A stretch of 64,000 nt of DNA from Spirosoma fluviale (GCA_945906795.1 CAMDRO010000003.1:23869-87868), one strand, 5' to 3'; shown: positions 27,093 through 36,378, counted from the stretch's first letter. Numbers and translations are program-made. Notes: generated from the sequence alone by a model not told the origin.

Positions 27093-28295
27093 TTACTCAG
27101 GGAACTCCCATTTCCAAAATGGAACGCATTTTATTGTTTTGTCTAATATCAATATATCATCCTCTTGATTCGCTGTTACAATCGTAGAGCTACTTAATTC
27201 GATGGACTCCATCGCTTCTTTGAGGCCATTTATTTCTCTTTTATTATTTTCAGCGCTTAGTTCCCAACATACTTGGACCGCATGATAAGTCCCTTTCCAC
27301 TGATAAATAAAATCGGTTTCTCCTTTATTTTTAAAATACCAAACTGATTTTGTTTTTCTTCTTATTTCTAAAAATACCATATTTTCTAATATTCGACCAT
27401 AATCTTCATGCATTTGTGTCGAATTTTGCAGAGCTAAAACATGATCAATGACATATATTTTTTTTTCATTGACTTGTTGTTTCTTGTAGCTAAAATCAAA
27501 TCGCTGCACTGGAAAAAGAAGGTAACTGTCTTCTAAAAAGCGGACAAAATTGGTGACCGTATTAACCGATTTTATTTCATAGTTTTTGGCCAATTTGTTA
27601 AATGTAAACGGTCTAGCCATATTATTAATTAAATGTAGCGCAATGATGGTTAGTTCCTGTACATTTCTAATCCCGTTTCTAACAGCAATGTCCCTATAAA
27701 CAATATCTTTAAATAGCTCTTGATGATATTTTTTAGTTTCATGCGCTATAAATTCAGGGAATCCACCAATAGCCATGTAAGCCTTAAATGATATCTCGCT
27801 TGTTGTCAGTTTTTTATAAGAACAAAACTCACGATATGAAAAGGGAAAAACCTCATGACTGATATGTCGGCCTGTTAATAAAGTCCCCAGCTCTTTGCTT
27901 AATAATTTAGCATTTGAACCCGTGATAGCAAAATGCAATTTTCTTTCTAAGCCTTGGCGAATGTACTTTTCCCAATGATCAATATTCTGAATTTCGTCAA
28001 ATTGAAATTGATTTACTTTTGGCCAAATTTTCTCAATGGTGTAAAAATCATTCACCGTAAATTCAATAAACCTAGGATCATCAAAATGGACATAGCCAAT
28101 CTTATTCCCCGATTTTTTCGAGATTAATTGTTTTAATATGGTGCTTTTGCCTGATCTGCGCACCCCCGTTAAAATGACGGCAAAGGGCAAATCAATTTGA
28201 ATTTCCTTTTCTATTTCCCTCGCAATGTTGGAGGGGTCCGATTTAAAATATTTGTGTTGATCCAATAAAAGATCTTTTATTATGGGCCGCAGCAT
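27093..28295 (-). CDS. AAA-type ATPase with DUF4143 C-terminal domain
   Basis: 400 aa, cytoplasmic. Walker A is GVRRSGKST (44-52), Walker B is FQFDE (97-101), and a sensor-1-like ITGSNAKLL lies near 123-131. A C-terminal DUF4143 nuclease-like domain follows, recognised by VVRF/FVRFLEDSYLLFPV and LENMVFLEIRRK...KGETDFI. Members of this AAA_14/DUF4143 group are scattered, strain-variable genes of unknown function and are often near toxin-antitoxin or defence genes. Here the gene lies just downstream of a MazF/RHH pair on the same strand. It is preceded by a 23-bp tandem repeat block that overlaps its likely promoter. Confidence 0.85.
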   Translation of the reverse strand: MLRPIIKDLLLDQHKYFKSDPSNIAREIEKEIQIDLPFAVILTGVRRSGKSTILKQLISKKSGNKIGYVHFDDPRFIEFTVNDFYTIEKIWPKVNQFQFDEIQNIDHWEKYIRQGLERKLHFAITGSNAKLLSKELGTLLTGRHISHEVFPFSYREFCSYKKLTTSEISFKAYMAIGGFPEFIAHETKKYHQELFKDIVYRDIAVRNGIRNVQELTIIALHLINNMARPFTFNKLAKNYEIKSVNTVTNFVRFLEDSYLLFPVQRFDFSYKKQQVNEKKIYVIDHVLALQNSTQMHEDYGRILENMVFLEIRRKTKSVWYFKNKGETDFIYQWKGTYHAVQVCWELSAENNKREINGLKEAMESIELSSSTIVTANQEDDILILDKTIKCVPFWKWEFPE

Positions 28296-28313
28296 AAATA
28301 ATAGTTTATTTTA

Positions 28314-28321
28314 CAAATATA
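28314..28321 (-). promoter_or_regulatory. -7 promoter box for the DUF4143 ATPase
   Basis: On the minus strand this reads TATATTTG, an exact TAnnTTTG box, 19 bp before the ATPase ATG. The box overlaps the first unit of the 23-bp tandem repeat, so any protein binding the repeat would compete with RNA polymerase. Confidence 0.4.
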
Positions 28322-28407
28322 CAATAATTTATATTATTAATATACAACAGTATATTTTATTAATATACAATAATTTATATTACTAATATACACTATTAGA
28401 TTAAATT
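28316..28407. repeat. Four tandem 23-bp A/T-rich repeats (iteron-like)
   Basis: Units start at 28316, 28339, 28362 and 28385, exactly 23 bp apart, each beginning AATATACA. Units 1 and 3 are identical except for one base near the end. Unit 2 differs in the middle, and unit 4 keeps only the first half. A weaker, diverged unit may precede at 28293. The block fills the gap between the mazF stop and the ATPase start. It resembles a regulator-binding array; replication iterons are less likely because no Rep gene is present. Confidence 0.8.
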
Positions 28408-28454
28408 ATAAAACCTTAATGTGAGGATGCCTTATTGCTTAGGAATAACCTGTT

Positions 28455-28793
28455 TTACGATAGGTCCAATACAATTTTCAAATTGGACTTCAACTGGGAT
28501 ATTTGTGATTTAGTCAGCGAGCCTATTTTCTGCATCAATCTCATGTTGTCAATGGCTCGAATTTGGTCCACAAGAATATCACTTAATTGATCTAAGGTTT
28601 CTATGTTAATGTGCACTCTTAGAATCTTGGCATCTAAATTTATTTGCGATGTGATCGGACAAATTAAAGTAGACCCATGTGAGGCATTCATTAAATTAGT
28701 TTGAATCACAACGACTGGTCTTGTTTTGCCAGGTTCTGTTCCCCGGCTTGGACTTAAATTAGCCAGCCAAATGTCGTATTGATTAATCTTCAT
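28455..28793 (-). CDS. mazF: Type II toxin, MazF/PemK endoribonuclease family
   Basis: 112 aa with the MazF core: an N-terminal strand QYDIWLANLSPSRGTEPGKT, then RPVVVIQ (residues 25-31), the short LICPITSQ strand, and a C-terminal DQIRAIDNMRLMQKIGSL segment. The conserved Arg (R25) and the Thr/Ser of the CPITS strand are the expected catalytic residues for sequence-specific mRNA cleavage. It overlaps the upstream antitoxin gene by 11 bp, the usual antitoxin-first arrangement, and is probably translationally coupled. Confidence 0.88.
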   Translation of the reverse strand: MKINQYDIWLANLSPSRGTEPGKTRPVVVIQTNLMNASHGSTLICPITSQINLDAKILRVHINIETLDQLSDILVDQIRAIDNMRLMQKIGSLTKSQISQLKSNLKIVLDLS

Positions 28794-29013
28794 CTCTCAA
28801 TAACTCGAACTCTTTCAATATTTCCAAAGAATTTTCGCTGACCAATTTTGATTCTTGAGTGAGTTGATTTTTTAATAGGCGCCGCTTTTGATAGGTATTG
28901 TACAAATTTACCGCTTCATTGATGTATCTATTTCTAGCTATTTTTAAATGACTAGTGATTTCTTCTGCCTCTGCGTAAATAGGATCGTCTAGTTTTAAGG
29001 ATAGTGTTTTCAT
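28783..29013 (-). CDS. Ribbon-helix-helix antitoxin for MazF
   Basis: 76 aa from the ATG at 29013. A TTG further upstream at 29028 is in frame but less likely. The N-terminal strand MKTLSLKLDDPIYAEAEEIT and the following helix (ARNRYINEAVNLYNTYQKRR) form a ribbon-helix-helix DNA-binding unit. The acidic, helical tail (SLEILKEFELLRDED) would wrap the toxin. The gene precedes and overlaps mazF. It likely represses the pair by binding the palindrome 28 bp upstream. Confidence 0.8.
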   Translation of the reverse strand: MKTLSLKLDDPIYAEAEEITSHLKIARNRYINEAVNLYNTYQKRRLLKNQLTQESKLVSENSLEILKEFELLRDED

Positions 29014-29040
29014 CTCATTTTTTTTCAAAGGTATGCATTA

Positions 29041-29054
29041 AAAGTATATACTTT
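29041..29054. promoter_or_regulatory. 14-bp perfect palindrome, candidate antitoxin operator
   Basis: AAAGTATATACTTT is fully self-complementary and lies 28 bp upstream of the antitoxin ATG, inside its promoter region. Ribbon-helix-helix antitoxins typically autorepress through such short symmetric sites. Confidence 0.5.
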
Positions 29055-29164
29055 CTCATTAAGTTCATTTTATTTATAACATTTTCTTATTTTAATTGGT
29101 TAATTTCAAAAAAATATCTCTTTTGAGAGATTTACAGAAACCTTTAATTAAACCAATCATTGCT

Positions 29165-29761
29165 ATGAAAAATTTACTTATTGTTGCCATTTTATTCTTG
29201 AGTTTCCACCACACTTCTCAGGCAAAAGAGCCTAAATTAAAAAAGATTTTTACGGGTAAAAACTTCGATGGTTGGAAATTACCAGAGGATCTTTCTTGTT
29301 GGCGTGCTGAAAAAGGAATTCTATATGTGCGCAATAATGCGGCAAGAAAGGGAAGTAATTTATGGACCGAGAAGAGTTATACCAATTTCATTTTTCAGGC
29401 TGATTATCTCCTAGGCGACGGCGTGGTTGATTCGGGTGTTTGGATGCGTTCCGAAAATGATCAAATCCAAATAGGCATTTCAGGTTCATTAAAGCGTGAC
29501 TTAACAGGTTCTCCATACATTCCAAAACTTAGATATCCCGTCGAAGCAAAAGGAATTCTGGAATTAGTCAAGCCGACTGATTGGAACACGATGAAAATTA
29601 AAATGGAAGGCAAAACCTATACTGTTTGGTTAAATGGCGTGGAAGTGATGACCTATACTTCTGAAACTATTCCGGCTTCAGGACCTGTAGGCCTTCAATT
29701 ACACCCTGGAAACACCATGTCGATTCAATACCGCAACATCCGTTTGGCTGAGTTGCCTTAA
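29165..29761 (+). CDS. Secreted DUF1080 (3-keto-disaccharide hydrolase-like) protein
   Basis: 198 aa from ATG 29165, which supplies the signal peptide MKNLLIVAILFLSFHHTSQA. The body is a concanavalin-like beta-sandwich of the DUF1080 group. Its opening KKIFTGKNFDGWKLP is the family hallmark, followed by LWTEKSYTNFIFQADYLLG, DSGVWMRS and a final PVGLQLHPGNTMSIQYRNIRL. Some members hydrolyse 3-keto-glucosides, while others only bind glycans. It is monocistronic and ends 3 bp before the convergent receptor gene. Confidence 0.85.
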   Translation: MKNLLIVAILFLSFHHTSQAKEPKLKKIFTGKNFDGWKLPEDLSCWRAEKGILYVRNNAARKGSNLWTEKSYTNFIFQADYLLGDGVVDSGVWMRSENDQIQIGISGSLKRDLTGSPYIPKLRYPVEAKGILELVKPTDWNTMKIKMEGKTYTVWLNGVEVMTYTSETIPASGPVGLQLHPGNTMSIQYRNIRLAELP

Positions 29762-29764
29762 CGA

Positions 29765-32179
29765 TTAAAAATCTTTTTCGCCGTAATCTGTTTTGGTTGA
29801 TTTGACTTTTTGGCCACGGTCATTGATTCTAAATCCTAGACTAATCTGAAAGACGCGATCCCATTTTCGATAGTCAGTACTGCTATAAAAATCTTTTGTT
29901 TGGGTTTGAATAGTTTGAATATTGGTGTTGAAAACATTTTGTACTTGGAAAGTCAAATTTCCTGTGTTTTTCCAAAGGGTATATTTCAAGCTTGCATTGG
30001 ATAATAATAATTCGGAGTCCATTCCTTGCGTCGTCACTGATTTAGATAGGTAATTGACATCCCACGCAAAACGAAGTCTTGGCGAAATATCGATCACCGT
30101 ATTTCCATTGAAATTATAGTTGAAGCTATTTTGTGTGGTCTCAATTCCGTTGAATTTTCCTTGGACATCAAACTGATATAAATTTCCAGATAGGTAAATT
30201 TTCCAATTTTTTGTCGCTTTTATTTCAGTTGTAAATTCCATCCCCGTGGATTGAGCATTGCCGGCATTGGTATAGGTTCTTCCTAAAATGGTCCTAGAAT
30301 AAATCTCATTCACCCTGAAAACTTTATCTCTTAAAAAATTCACATACGCGGTGGCTGTGAAAGAAACATCTTGGAAGGATTTACTAATTCCCGCCTCAAA
30401 TACATTCGCTATTTCGGGCAATAAATTAGGATCGCCTGTTTCAATCGTTTCAGCATGCCGGTGGTTTTTAAATGGGGACATTGATTTAGTGGTAGGCCTG
30501 TCTATTCTACGGCTGTAAGCGATCCGAAATGAGTGTGTTTCTGATAACTTCCAAAGTCCTTGAAAAGAAGGAAACAAATACAATTGCTGGAGTGCGTAGG
30601 TTTTATTAGGCTCTGCTTGATGAGTCAAAGCTCGATCCATGTACTCCGCGCGTAGCCCCATCGCATAAGTAAATGATTTTTTCACCCCATTAAATTGTAG
30701 GTAAGGAGCATGAATTTTTTGAGTTAATTTCATTTGATCGCTAAAGTTAGGATCGGACTTCCATTGTTGGCTTGCCGGATTAAGCCGTTCAAATAAGAAA
30801 TTGCCATCATGTTGGATTTGACGTATGTGATAGCCTATTTCTAATTTTGTATTGTTTGACAATGGAAGTGAATAATCTATTTGAAACCTTAAGGCAGTCA
30901 GTGGACTTTTTTCTGTAGACCTTTCCCAAAGCAATAATTTGTTTGTTCCTTCATAGTTGTCATAATTATTTAAAGGCCCTCCTAATTCTGAAAATTCATA
31001 CAAAGCTAAAAAACTCAATTTGCTTTTATTTGAATAACTGTGGAAGTAGTCGGCTGTGAAGGTTTGAAATTTACCCGATCGAATAAATAAATTTTGATTG
31101 AAAAATTCTCTAAAAGGAGTCTTGAACGAATTTGAAAATAAGGATAAAGTATTTCCTATTTGTAGATAATCTTGGTAGTGCAGATTCGCCATTCGGTCGG
31201 TTTGTTTTTCCCCCACATACGCTGACCAGTTAAAGACATCACTGGTATTTGGGGTGAAACTTCCTCCAGCCTTTAAAGAATATTGGAAATCTTTATAATC
31301 CCTGATGCCCGTGGAGGGCATATACGTTAGGGTGTCTTTCAGGATAGTTCTAATTTCTCCTACGCGAAAGCCTTCAATATCAAAGCGCCTATAATCCGCT
31401 GCAGCAAAAATATTCCATTTTTTTTCTGCTAAAGTCCACAGGAGATCGCCTCCCCACCTGAGTGGATTTGTTCCTCCATTCATGATATTTCCAGACCAAG
31501 AAGTTCCTATTTTACTATCTTTTTTGGTGATGATATTGATCATTCCCGCTTTTCCATCTGCATCGTATTTGGCCGATGGCGTAGTTAATACTTCCACACT
31601 TTCAATTAAATTGGACGGAATTTGAGCTAAAATATCAGCGGGATTTCGACTAGACGGTTTGCCATCGACCAATAAAATAAATCCAGAACTCCCTCTTAAT
31701 GTTACATTGCCCTCTGTATTGACTGTCACCGAGGGAAGTCTTTGAATTAAATCAAGCCCCGTTCCATTGGCAGAATTTTGAAATTGACGCGTATTGAAAA
31801 TTTGTTTATCTATTTGAATGTCACTCACTGACCGCTCCCCTTGGACAAATACTTCGTTTAAAACTGTATTTTCAGGTTTCAGATTGATCGTTAAAAACGA
31901 ACTTTTCCCTACTATTGATTCATTATATGTTCGATAACCTAAGGCCTGAACTTTGACGAAAGATATATTGGCCGGGATATTTTTAAAGCTGAATTGACCC
32001 AGAGAGTCGCTTAAAGTTCCCTGATAAACGGTCGAATCTTTTTTCCAAAGGCTAACATTAGCAAATGGCAAAGCTTTAGCCGTTCGCTCATTTTTTATAA
32101 GCCCTATAAACATTTGGGCTTGTCCAAAAACAGGTAGGCCAATGAATAAGATGATCGTTGTAAATAGGTAAGTTTTCAC
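29765..32179 (-). CDS. TonB-dependent outer-membrane receptor (CarboxypepD_reg + OMP beta-barrel 3)
   Basis: 804 aa with signal peptide MKTYLFTTIILFIGLPVFGQ. A regulatory-like beta-sandwich follows (about 22-105; GLIKNERTAKALPFANVSLW), then a plug with QRLPSVTVNTEGNVTLRG and FILLVDGKPSS. A barrel matching the outer-membrane beta-barrel family 3 group completes it. It differs from SusC proteins in lacking the long SusC plug signature and in having no SusD partner, so it may take up a metal complex, peptide or vitamin. It is convergent with the DUF1080 gene and divergent from GH16. The last strand is VFQISLGFRI, followed by a short charged tail. Confidence 0.88.
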   Translation of the reverse strand: MKTYLFTTIILFIGLPVFGQAQMFIGLIKNERTAKALPFANVSLWKKDSTVYQGTLSDSLGQFSFKNIPANISFVKVQALGYRTYNESIVGKSSFLTINLKPENTVLNEVFVQGERSVSDIQIDKQIFNTRQFQNSANGTGLDLIQRLPSVTVNTEGNVTLRGSSGFILLVDGKPSSRNPADILAQIPSNLIESVEVLTTPSAKYDADGKAGMINIITKKDSKIGTSWSGNIMNGGTNPLRWGGDLLWTLAEKKWNIFAAADYRRFDIEGFRVGEIRTILKDTLTYMPSTGIRDYKDFQYSLKAGGSFTPNTSDVFNWSAYVGEKQTDRMANLHYQDYLQIGNTLSLFSNSFKTPFREFFNQNLFIRSGKFQTFTADYFHSYSNKSKLSFLALYEFSELGGPLNNYDNYEGTNKLLLWERSTEKSPLTALRFQIDYSLPLSNNTKLEIGYHIRQIQHDGNFLFERLNPASQQWKSDPNFSDQMKLTQKIHAPYLQFNGVKKSFTYAMGLRAEYMDRALTHQAEPNKTYALQQLYLFPSFQGLWKLSETHSFRIAYSRRIDRPTTKSMSPFKNHRHAETIETGDPNLLPEIANVFEAGISKSFQDVSFTATAYVNFLRDKVFRVNEIYSRTILGRTYTNAGNAQSTGMEFTTEIKATKNWKIYLSGNLYQFDVQGKFNGIETTQNSFNYNFNGNTVIDISPRLRFAWDVNYLSKSVTTQGMDSELLLSNASLKYTLWKNTGNLTFQVQNVFNTNIQTIQTQTKDFYSSTDYRKWDRVFQISLGFRINDRGQKVKSTKTDYGEKDF

Positions 32180-32244
32180 TTACCAAAAATAGCTATTATA
32201 TTAGAACATATTAATATCATATGGTTAACAATCGTACTTTCAAA

Positions 32245-33033
32245 ATGGTCAATAAAAAATGGAGTCTGTTTTTAATTTTTAGTATCGCATTTTTTCCTTT
32301 TGTATTTGCGCAAAGACCCGCTCAGGGGCCTATGTCGACCGATAAATTCAATCCCATCAATCATGGGTATTCGTTGGTTTGGGAAGATGAATTTAACGGA
32401 AGCCAATTAGACACGTTGAAATGGAAACCCCGAGGTTTAGGAAAGCGTGCCCTTGGCTATGTTTCTACTGAGGCGATTCAAGTCAAAGATGGACTTTTAA
32501 ATTTATATGCCTTGAAAAGAAACGATTCCATTCTCATCAGTGCGGTCGGAACGCAGGGAAAATTCATGCCCCAATACGGCTATTTTGAGTGCAAGGCAAA
32601 GCTCCAAAATTCTCCTGGCGTTTGGGGTGCTTTTTGGTTGCAATCCCCGCAATTGGCCGGCGGTACTGACCCTAAAATATATGGAGCTGAGGTAGATATT
32701 ATGGAGTTTTTTAAAAAACTAGGGACCGATATCGTTTCTCATAATGTGCATTGGGGACCTTATGGGGCGGGCCAACAAACTACCCGAGGAATGCAAAGTT
32801 ACCTAAAGGGGGTTAGTTCAGGTTTCCATACTTTTGGTTTATTATGGACCCCTGAAACCTATTCTTTTTACATCGATGGACTTAAGTTTTATGAAGTTTC
32901 CGCGGGGGTTTCTCAAATTCCCGAATACCTGATTTTAAGTATGGAGATTCCTAGCGTCTTGGCCGATATAAGCAAAACGGTTTTTCCTGATGTTTTTTCT
33001 GTGGATTATGTGAAGGTGTATCAGAAAAAATAA
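32245..33033 (+). CDS. Secreted glycoside hydrolase family 16 protein
   Basis: 262 aa from ATG 32245. An in-frame ATG at 32221 only lengthens the n-region. After the signal peptide comes the GH16 jelly roll with LVWEDEFNGSQLDT...WKP. The catalytic E149-V-D151-I-M-E154 motif is the ExDxxE variant that carries the beta-bulge of agarase, carrageenase and laminarinase enzymes. LLWTPETYSFYIDG and SVDYVKVYQ close the domain. It is an endo-acting glucanase or galactanase. It is followed at 51 bp by a sulfatase-sulfatase-binding protein series, which favours a sulfated galactan-like substrate, but this is inference. Confidence 0.9.
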   Translation: MVNKKWSLFLIFSIAFFPFVFAQRPAQGPMSTDKFNPINHGYSLVWEDEFNGSQLDTLKWKPRGLGKRALGYVSTEAIQVKDGLLNLYALKRNDSILISAVGTQGKFMPQYGYFECKAKLQNSPGVWGAFWLQSPQLAGGTDPKIYGAEVDIMEFFKKLGTDIVSHNVHWGPYGAGQQTTRGMQSYLKGVSSGFHTFGLLWTPETYSFYIDGLKFYEVSAGVSQIPEYLILSMEIPSVLADISKTVFPDVFSVDYVKVYQKK

Positions 33034-33084
33034 TGATTAGGTTAAATTATGTATTAAAATAGCATTCTTCATTCAACTTTATTT

Positions 33085-34854
33085 ATGAAAAATTTCATTG
33101 AAAAAGTAATTCTGTTTTTAATATTAAGCACTTTTTTTGTAGCTAATGGACAAAAAAACAAGAAGCCCAATATCATTATTATTTTAAGCGATGATCAAGG
33201 TTGGGGTGACCTGGGCTTTAATGGAAATTTAACAGTAGCCACACCATCGATAGATAAATTGGCCAAAAATGGCATATCCTTTCAGTATTTCTATGTAAGT
33301 CCAGTTTGCTCTCCTACACGCGCTGAATTTTTGACAGGTCGCTACCACGTTCGCGGAGGTGTATCAAGTACCTCTACAGGTCGTGTGAGATTAGATTTAG
33401 ATGAGACAACCATCGCACAAATTTTTAAAAAAGCAGGTTATTCAACTGCCGCCTATGGAAAATGGCATAATGGAGGCCAAGCGCCTTATCATCCTAATTC
33501 CAGAGGATTTGATGATTTTTATGGATTTTGTTCAGGGCATTGGGGCAATTATTTTAATCCCATTCTTGAACATAATGGTGAAATTACCAGAGGTAATGGA
33601 TTTATTACGGATGACCTGACCAACCATGCGATTGATTTTATAGGCCAACATGCTAAATCACCCTTTTTTCTATACTTACCATTGAATACCCCTCATAGTC
33701 CCATGCAAGTGCCGGAGAGATATTGGGCTAAATATAAAAATATTCAATTGACTCAAAAAGGATCAATAGCTTCAAAAGAAAATGTTTTACATACTAAAGC
33801 AGCTCTGGCTTTATCAGAAAATATCGATTGGAATGTAGGTCGATTGATGAAGCGATTGGATCAATTAAAATTGACCAAAAATACCATCGTTATTTATTTT
33901 TCGGACAACGGACCCAACGGGCATCGCTGGAATGGCGGAATGAAAGGAATTAAAGGTACTACGGATGAAGGTGGAGTTAGGTCTCCTTTGATCATGCAAT
34001 GGCCTGGAAAATTAAAAGGAGGTACCCAAATTAAAACGATTGCCAGTGTTATGGATTTATTGCCGACTTTGGCCGACTTGGCCAATATTCCTTTGGATTC
34101 AAAAAAGTCATTGGATGGAAAAAGTCTTAAGCCTTTTTTATTGGGCCAACAAGATTCCTATGATGCTGATCGTATAATTGTTAATTATTGGAATAATCAA
34201 ACAAGTGTTCGCTCACAAAATTTTAGATTATCTGCTGATGGCGCCTTATATAATTTGGAAGTTGATTATAACCAAACCAAAAATGTGGCGAATAACTTTC
34301 CCTCCGAATATCAGAAACTTTTAACGGTAAAAAAGAATTGGGAATTAGAGGTATTATCGGAACTTCCAAAAGAAGATACTAGGCCTTTGATCATTGGCCA
34401 TCCCGATATAAAATTAACTCAGCTTCCCGTAAGTGAGGGTTTGGGTCATGGAAATATTAAGCGTTCAAATCAATTTCCCAACGATAGCCACTTGACAAAC
34501 TGGTTAACCAAAGAAGATTTTATTAGTTGGGACGTAGCTCTCGAAAAAGAAGGCAATTTTAAAATTGATGTGTATTATTCTTGCTCCAAAGACAACATAG
34601 GTACGGAATTATCTGTCAGTTTTGGTGAAAATTCTGTAAAAAATGTAGTAAAAAAAGAAAATAATGTACCTCTAATCGGGATGGAACATGATACTGTGCC
34701 AAGAGATGAATCTTATATCAAAGATTTTATATCTTTGAATTTAGGAACCATTCATTTGAAACCAGGAAAGGGAACGCTTACATTAATGAGCCAAAATTTG
34801 CTCAAAGCCAATGACCTTGACATAAAATTAGTCACGCTACGACGTATAAATTAA
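33085..34854 (+). CDS. Secreted S1-family sulfatase with C-terminal binding-like domain
   Basis: 589 aa with a signal peptide. The alkaline phosphatase-like fold opens with NIIIILSDDQGWGDLG, and the sulfatase motif is C75-S-P-T-R79, where C75 is converted to formylglycine. The second signature TAAYGKWH lies near residue 120. Metal ligands include the N-terminal DD pair and the later FSDNG. After about residue 440 a beta-sandwich region follows (WDVALEKEGNFKIDVYYSC, ...LGTIHLKPGKGTLTL) that reads like the separate small protein encoded at 36379-36870. It likely removes sulfate from a polysaccharide in the periplasm. A formylglycine-generating or anaerobic maturase is not in this window. Confidence 0.92.
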   Translation: MKNFIEKVILFLILSTFFVANGQKNKKPNIIIILSDDQGWGDLGFNGNLTVATPSIDKLAKNGISFQYFYVSPVCSPTRAEFLTGRYHVRGGVSSTSTGRVRLDLDETTIAQIFKKAGYSTAAYGKWHNGGQAPYHPNSRGFDDFYGFCSGHWGNYFNPILEHNGEITRGNGFITDDLTNHAIDFIGQHAKSPFFLYLPLNTPHSPMQVPERYWAKYKNIQLTQKGSIASKENVLHTKAALALSENIDWNVGRLMKRLDQLKLTKNTIVIYFSDNGPNGHRWNGGMKGIKGTTDEGGVRSPLIMQWPGKLKGGTQIKTIASVMDLLPTLADLANIPLDSKKSLDGKSLKPFLLGQQDSYDADRIIVNYWNNQTSVRSQNFRLSADGALYNLEVDYNQTKNVANNFPSEYQKLLTVKKNWELEVLSELPKEDTRPLIIGHPDIKLTQLPVSEGLGHGNIKRSNQFPNDSHLTNWLTKEDFISWDVALEKEGNFKIDVYYSCSKDNIGTELSVSFGENSVKNVVKKENNVPLIGMEHDTVPRDESYIKDFISLNLGTIHLKPGKGTLTLMSQNLLKANDLDIKLVTLRRIN

Positions 34855-34864
34855 ACCAAACGCA

Positions 34865-36376
34865 ATGAAAAATTTACTCACATTATTTTTGTACATAAGC
34901 ACCTTTAATGCAATCAGCCAGAAACCCAATATCATTTTTATTTTTTCTGATGACCATACTTCACAGGCCATCAGTGCTTATGGAAGTAAAATAGCCAAAA
35001 CGCCTAACATTGATCGCATTGCCAATACCGGTGCCATTTTGTACAATAATGTGGTGACCAATTCCATTTGTGGGCCTAGTCGGGCTACCTTATTAACCGG
35101 AAAATTCAGTCACATGAACGGCTATAAGGTGAATGAAAAAGTCTTTAACATAGACCAAGCGGTTTTTCCAGAGGCCTTACAAAAAAAAGGATACCAAACG
35201 GCTTGGGTTGGAAAAATGCATTTAGGTGCTCTTCCGCATGGCTTTGATTTTTTAAATGTGTTGCCTGGTCAAGGCTTCTATTACAATCCGGATTTCATTA
35301 ATAAAAACAATGAAAAGATTCAATACGAAGGCTATGTGTCAAATTTAATTACGAAATTTTCAAAGGAGTGGCTTGAGCAAAGAGATCAAACAAAACCCTT
35401 TTTTATGGTGGTCGGCCACAAGGCCACGCACCGGGAATGGTTCCCCGATATGCAGGATTTAGGTTCCTATGATGATGTCAATTTCCCAATTCCTGGTAAT
35501 TTTTATGACAACTATGAAGGCCGGCCTGCTGCACGTGACCAAGATATGACCGTCGACAAAACGATGGTATTGGGTCAGGATTTGAAGGTAAATGCCAACT
35601 ATAATAACCCGACTTACAAGCGTTTTACGCCTGCTCAAAAAGCTGCTTTTTATGACTATTATCAAAATAAAGTTACCAAGGAATTTGAGGAAAAGCATTT
35701 GACAGGAAAAGCATTGGTGGAATGGAAATTCCAACGATATATGCGTGATTATTTGTCAACAGCCCGTTCGTTGGATCGTAATATTGGCGAGCTTTTGGAT
35801 TATTTAGACCAAACAGGTTTGTCAAAAAATACCGTGGTTATTTACGCTTCTGATCAAGGTTTTTATCTGGGAGAACACGGTTGGTTCGATAAGCGTTTCA
35901 TCTACGAAGAGTCCTTAAAAACTCCTTTTGTGATCAAATACCCTGGAAAGATTAAGCCTGGGACTAAAGTCCAACAAGTTGTTTCGAATGTCGATTGGGC
36001 TCCTACTGTTTTAGATATTGCAGGGGTAAAGCCAACGGAAGGAATGCAAGGAAAATCGTTTTATCCTTTGCTCGAAAATCCAAACAAATCATGGGACAAT
36101 AAATCCTATTATCACTATTATGAATACCCTCAACCACATCGTGTGGCTCCACATTTTGGCTTACGTACAGATCAATACACCTTAGCAAAATTTTATGGAC
36201 CTCAAGATTCATGGGAATTATATGACATCAAAAAGGATCCTAAAAACATGAAGAATTTATATGGCGACAAAGCTTACGCAGGAGTTATCAAGAAATTGAA
36301 GTCGGAGCTCAAGGCAAAAATGATTGAATATAAGGATACTGACGCTTTAGAATTGTTTAATAAAGACGATAAATAA
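34865..36376 (+). CDS. Secreted S1-family sulfatase
   Basis: 503 aa with a short signal peptide, starting 10 bp after the previous sulfatase. The N-terminal metal site is IFIFSDDHTSQA, and the sulfatase motif is C69-G-P-S-R73 with the formylglycine cysteine. AWVGKMHLG marks the second signature, and YASDQGFYLGEHGWFDKR is the late metal-ligand segment. It has no extra C-terminal domain. Resemblance to heparan/mucin N- or O-sulfatase-like subfamilies is possible, but the substrate cannot be assigned. It is co-transcribed with its neighbours. Confidence 0.92.
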   Translation: MKNLLTLFLYISTFNAISQKPNIIFIFSDDHTSQAISAYGSKIAKTPNIDRIANTGAILYNNVVTNSICGPSRATLLTGKFSHMNGYKVNEKVFNIDQAVFPEALQKKGYQTAWVGKMHLGALPHGFDFLNVLPGQGFYYNPDFINKNNEKIQYEGYVSNLITKFSKEWLEQRDQTKPFFMVVGHKATHREWFPDMQDLGSYDDVNFPIPGNFYDNYEGRPAARDQDMTVDKTMVLGQDLKVNANYNNPTYKRFTPAQKAAFYDYYQNKVTKEFEEKHLTGKALVEWKFQRYMRDYLSTARSLDRNIGELLDYLDQTGLSKNTVVIYASDQGFYLGEHGWFDKRFIYEESLKTPFVIKYPGKIKPGTKVQQVVSNVDWAPTVLDIAGVKPTEGMQGKSFYPLLENPNKSWDNKSYYHYYEYPQPHRVAPHFGLRTDQYTLAKFYGPQDSWELYDIKKDPKNMKNLYGDKAYAGVIKKLKSELKAKMIEYKDTDALELFNKDDK

Positions 36377-36378
36377 GG

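Noticed and set aside
28316..28407. The 23-bp repeats as a CRISPR array
   Set aside because: Units are directly abutting with no spacers, and no cas genes are present.
28316..28407. The 23-bp repeats as a plasmid replication origin
   Set aside because: No Rep or partition gene is nearby, and the surroundings are chromosomal metabolic genes.
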